From: Aerococcus sp. | GTDB taxonomy: Bacteria > Bacillota > Bacilli > Lactobacillales > Aerococcaceae | Reading direction: 5' to 3' | NCBI GenBank assembly: GCA_030528285.1 | Contig: JAUMZE010000003.1 | Coordinates: 162,810-226,809 of the forward strand | DNA length: 64,000 nt | Shown: positions 61,895 through 64,000 of the stretch, in pieces | Layout: every line of letters starts with the position of its first letter | How positions within the stretch are numbered: the first letter of the stretch is position 1 | Made by a program: the position numbers and the translations under genes | The notes under the pieces: generated by a model | The model's database searches: none | Seen by the model: the letters and a program-made list of their open reading frames with translations, nothing else | Told to the model about the DNA's origin: nothing

Positions 61895-62852
61895 ATGGAG
61901 AAGACAACAATTGATGCTCATGCGCATTATTGGCCGGATAACTACGTCGACCATCTCAAGACAAGCGGGAGCGCGGACACCAATATTGCAAAGAAGATGG
62001 GAGCTGGCAATAGCGAAACGGAACTCAAGAAGCGCCTCAAGATGATGCCGGTGTTCAATACCAGCTACTTTCTGCAACCCCACAAGCGCCACAATTGGGA
62101 AGTGCAAAAGAAGCCCATACCTTAGCATAAGAAATAAACGATGACTATACCAAACTCATCAAACAATATACTGATCGCTTCCTCGCGTACGGAGCAGTCC
62201 TATTACGGTATATCGATGAGGCGATCCAAGAAGGTAAACACACCATTCAAGAGCTAGGCTTTCTCGGTATCGCTGTCAATACCCTCATTTAAAACAAATA
62301 CTCCATTGCGAGTGAGCGATTCTTCCCATTCTTTGAAGCAATGGATCACCTAGGTGCAGCCATTTATATCCACCCCATTGGTCAAGGAACCCAGAGCGCA
62401 TTAGTGAATGACTATGACCTGGAGTGGGTGGTGGGTGCACCGATTTAGGATATGCTGATTACCTTCCAACTCCTCAAAATGGAAATTCCATAGCGCTTCC
62501 CTCATCTCAAATTCCATATTGCCCATCTCGGAGGTGGCATTAGCTTCCAGATGCAGCGAATCCAGGACAACTATGAGGACTGGGACGCCTTCAACACGAG
62601 TCCAATCGATACCCTCAAGGAAAAATTCTGGTTCGATGCCGCAAACTTCTCTACTTTTGCCTTGGAGACAGCGCCCAGATCTTTGGAGCCGAGCGCTTAA
62701 TGATGGGGAGCGATTTTCCGTACTTCCAGGACGAGAAATACACACGCGCCGCTAGCTACATCACAGATACTAACCTGTCTTCAGCGGAGATCGCTGGCAT
62801 TCTCCATGAAAATGTCAAGCCCCTGCATCCTCATGCACATTTTGATGAATAG
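61895..62852 (+). pseudogene. Decayed amidohydrolase gene (ACMSD-like decarboxylase/hydrolase family)
   Basis: The reading starts at ATG 61895 with a good metal-binding start (TTIDAHAHYWPDNYVDHLK, His-x-His) and stops at 62123. Later fragments in other frames continue the same family: AIQEGKHTIQELGFLGIAVN, then HLGAAIYIHPIGQG, FHIAHLGGGISFQMQRIQDN and finally MMGSDFPYFQDE ending at 62852. In the middle frame there are stops at 62290, 62446 and 62491, and at least two frameshifts are needed. The intact family is about 310-330 residues, so nearly the whole gene is present but dead. Products cannot be functional. Confidence 0.88.
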
Positions 62853-62858
62853 CTCCCT

Positions 62859-62971
62859 TTGATATGTGTTGGGGCATTGTGCATTGTTGAGACATTTGAT
62901 ATGTGTTGGCACAGTGCTCATAGCTGAGACATTTTGATGTGTATTTGAGGCATAGCACACCGCTGAGACAT
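62859..62971. repeat. Degenerate three-copy tandem repeat (37-39 bp units)
   Basis: Units at 62859-62895, 62896-62932 and 62933-62971. Each begins near TTGATATGTGTT (third copy altered) and ends GAGACAT, with a variable centre containing GC.CAT/GCATAGC-like sequence. Confidence 0.8.
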
Positions 62972-63010
62972 TTCAATGAGAGGTACTTTCCCCTTTTTAA
63001 CTAAATACGA

Positions 63011-63063
63011 TAAAACAAAAACGCCTCTCTCCACATATGATTAGTGGTGAGAGAAGCGTTTTG
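63011..63063 (-). terminator. Rho-independent terminator (distal)
   Basis: An imperfect stem (AAAACGC and TCTCTC arms, 63016-63034 with 63044-63063) followed on the minus strand by TTTTTGTTTTA. Could serve as a back-up for the tRNA transcript or end the pseudogene transcript on the plus strand. Confidence 0.7.
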
Positions 63064-63240
63064 CTACCTTCAGTGTTATTTAGCATCGTCTATAAGCTTG
63101 TTTATAGGGAGAAAAGTGCCCCCCTTAATAAATGCGCTCATGGGGAGAAGTGCACCTGTAAGGAGAAGCACACCACCTTTAACAGCATCATAGAGAAAGG
63201 CTCCTCCTCTTGGTACATCAGTGGTACATCAAAATTTACC

Positions 63241-63300
63241 ATTCAGCATATATCGCTACTATCCCAGATAACTCAGCATCGATCACTGCTATCCCAGACA
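63241..63300. repeat. Two-copy 30-bp direct repeat
   Basis: 63241-63270 and 63271-63300 share CTCAGCAT..ATC.CT.CTATCCCAGA with about 8 differences. Confidence 0.65.
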
Positions 63301-63302
63301 AT

Positions 63303-63371
63303 AAAAAACAGAGCAAGTAGATACGCACCTTCACATTATGTTGGCGAACCACATGGTATCTACTCGCTCTG
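63303..63371 (-). terminator. Rho-independent terminator of the tRNA cluster
   Basis: A 16-bp stem with one mismatch (63309-63324 with 63356-63371) followed by TTTTTT on the minus strand, just past tRNA-Phe. Confidence 0.92.
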
Positions 63372-63387
63372 CTTTCTTCTATATAAA

Positions 63388-63460
63388 TGGTCCGGGACAG
63401 AATTGAACTGCCGACACCGTGAGCTTCAATCACGTGCTCTACCAACTGAGCTACCAGACC
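63388..63460 (-). tRNA. tRNA-Phe (GAA)
   Basis: 73 nt; acceptor stem GGTCTGG / CCGGACC (one G-T), anticodon loop TTGAAGC giving GAA, T loop GTTCAATTC. CCA not encoded. Confidence 0.95.
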
Positions 63461-63488
63461 GTTATGATGCTAATTGATAAATAAAATA

Positions 63489-63561
63489 TTGCGGAGGTAG
63501 GATTCGAACCTACGACCTCCGGGTTATGAGCCCGACGAGCTGCCAACTGCTCTACTCCGCG
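63489..63561 (-). tRNA. Initiator tRNA-fMet (CAT)
   Basis: 73 nt; anticodon CAT in CTCATAA. First base C faces A at the acceptor end (C1-A72 mismatch) and the anticodon stem has three G-C pairs (GGG/CCC), the marks of the initiator. Confidence 0.95.
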
Positions 63562-63603
63562 ATAATAGTAAAAAGAACGCCCTTTATCAAGAACGTTCTC
63601 ATA

Positions 63604-63675
63604 TGACCCGTACGGGATTTGAACCCGTGTTACCGCCGTGAAAGGGCGGTGTCTTAACCACTTGACCAACGGGTC
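63604..63675 (-). tRNA. tRNA-Glu (TTC)
   Basis: 72 nt; acceptor GACCCGT / ACGGGTC, anticodon loop CTTTCAC giving TTC. Confidence 0.96.
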
Positions 63676-63685
63676 TAAATGGGAA

Positions 63686-63774
63686 CGGAGAATGAGGGAT
63701 TCGAACCCTCGCACGGTGAAATACCGTCTAACGATTTAGCAAACCGTCCTCTTCAGCCTCTTGAGTAATTCTCC
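63686..63774 (-). tRNA. tRNA-Ser (GCT)
   Basis: 89 nt class II tRNA with long variable arm; acceptor GGAGAAT / ATTCTCC, anticodon loop TTGCTAA giving GCT. Confidence 0.96.
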
Positions 63775-63777
63775 AAA

Positions 63778-63851
63778 TGGGCCTGAGTGGACTCGAACCA
63801 CCGACCTCCCGCTTATCAGGCGGACGCTCTAACCAACTGAGCTACAGGCCC
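63778..63851 (-). tRNA. tRNA-Ile (GAT)
   Basis: 74 nt; acceptor GGGCCTG / CAGGCCC, anticodon loop CTGATAA giving GAT. Confidence 0.96.
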
Positions 63852-63864
63852 AAAATATAACAAA

Positions 63865-63935
63865 AGCGGGTGACGAGAATCGAACTCGCGACAACAGCTT
63901 GGAAGGCTGTGGTTTTACCACTAAACTACACCCGC
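63865..63935 (-). tRNA. tRNA-Gly (TCC)
   Basis: 71 nt; acceptor GCGGGTG / CACCCGC, anticodon loop CTTCCAA giving TCC. Confidence 0.96.
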
Positions 63936-63943
63936 AAAAATAA

Positions 63944-64000
63944 CGGTCCCGACGAGATTTGAACTCGCGATCTCCTCCGTGACAGGGAGGCATGTTAACC
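63944..64000 (-). tRNA. tRNA-Asp (GTC), 5' part outside window
   Basis: The 3' 57 nt are visible: anticodon loop CTGTCAC giving GTC, T loop GTTCAAATC, 3' acceptor GGGACC. The 5' end lies beyond the right edge. Confidence 0.93.

Larger units (their letters stand above)
62853..63387. other. 535-bp region between pseudogene and tRNA cluster
   Basis: Contains a degenerate three-copy tandem repeat, two minus-strand terminators and a two-copy 30-bp repeat. Open frames across it are short or run through the tRNAs and are not believed. Confidence 0.5.

Noticed and set aside
62859-62971. Possible CRISPR array
   Set aside because: The units adjoin directly, differ from each other and have no unique spacers or cas genes nearby.
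63037-63477. Open frame of 146 codons on the plus strand
   Set aside because: It runs through the tRNA-Phe gene and its terminator and has no family resemblance.

Overview
The window looks like a chromosomal segment of a low-to-mid-GC Gram-positive bacterium of the order Lactobacillales. Supporting this are a CcpA-type regulator with cre-like sites, a pfkA-pyk pair, two PepC-type aminopeptidases, H2O2-forming lactate and pyruvate oxidases, a Bce-type peptide-resistance module, a Firmicute-type DnaE, and a surface protein with a YSIRK-like signal and Rib-type repeats. Aerococcaceae is a reasonable guess because of the oxidase pair, but that is inference. Most genes lie on the minus strand; terminators and promoters are unusually easy to read.

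Layout. 1-2359: 5' part of a cell-wall surface protein that runs off the left edge. 2822-4904: CoA-disulfide-reductase-like flavoprotein plus GNAT acetyltransferase. 5215-5889: phosphoglycerate mutase. 6009-9466: heterodimeric ABC exporter. 9625-10103: RelBE-type toxin-antitoxin pair. 10222-14339: M18 aminopeptidase and two tandem PepC-family peptidases. 14484-15212: YebC. 15521-20381: a MarR regulator, an unrecognised beta-helix-like protein, pyruvate oxidase and lactate oxidase, all on the minus strand. 20909-24520: class A penicillin-binding protein convergent with ccpA. 24852-27342: YtxH/DUF948 envelope-stress pair and an MscS channel. 27436-35007: orphan rmlB, pyk, pfkA, dnaE. 35124-43076: queA-ruvB-ruvA-msrB-mutL-mutS. 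43375-44250: GIY-YIG protein. 44424-48977: BceAB-type transporter with its two-component system. 49106-50332: MFS permease.

50649-57726 is a compact flavin-based extracellular electron transfer (EET) locus next to a tRNA-Ser gene: eetA, dmkA, fmnB, a small PplA-like flavolipoprotein, dmkB, ndh2 and eetB. NADH dehydrogenase 2 would pass electrons to demethylmenaquinone made by DmkA/DmkB and then to flavinylated lipoprotein at the cell surface. No flavin importer (RibU/FmnA-ECF) is present here.

57821-61522 is the fruRKA fructose operon. 61895-62852 is a clearly decayed amidohydrolase gene followed by degenerate tandem repeats, and the right edge holds a minus-strand tRNA cluster (Asp, Gly, Ile, Ser, Glu, fMet, Phe).

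Metabolically the region joins sugar uptake and glycolysis (fruAK, pfkA, pyk, gpmA, ccpA) to ways of disposing of electrons and lactate (lactate oxidase, pyruvate oxidase, NDH-2/EET). cre-like sites overlie the ccpA promoter, the ndh2 promoter and the ytxH/DUF948 promoter region. The least explained item is the MarR-controlled cluster with the 435-residue beta-helix-like protein. All family assignments come from reading motifs, without database searches.
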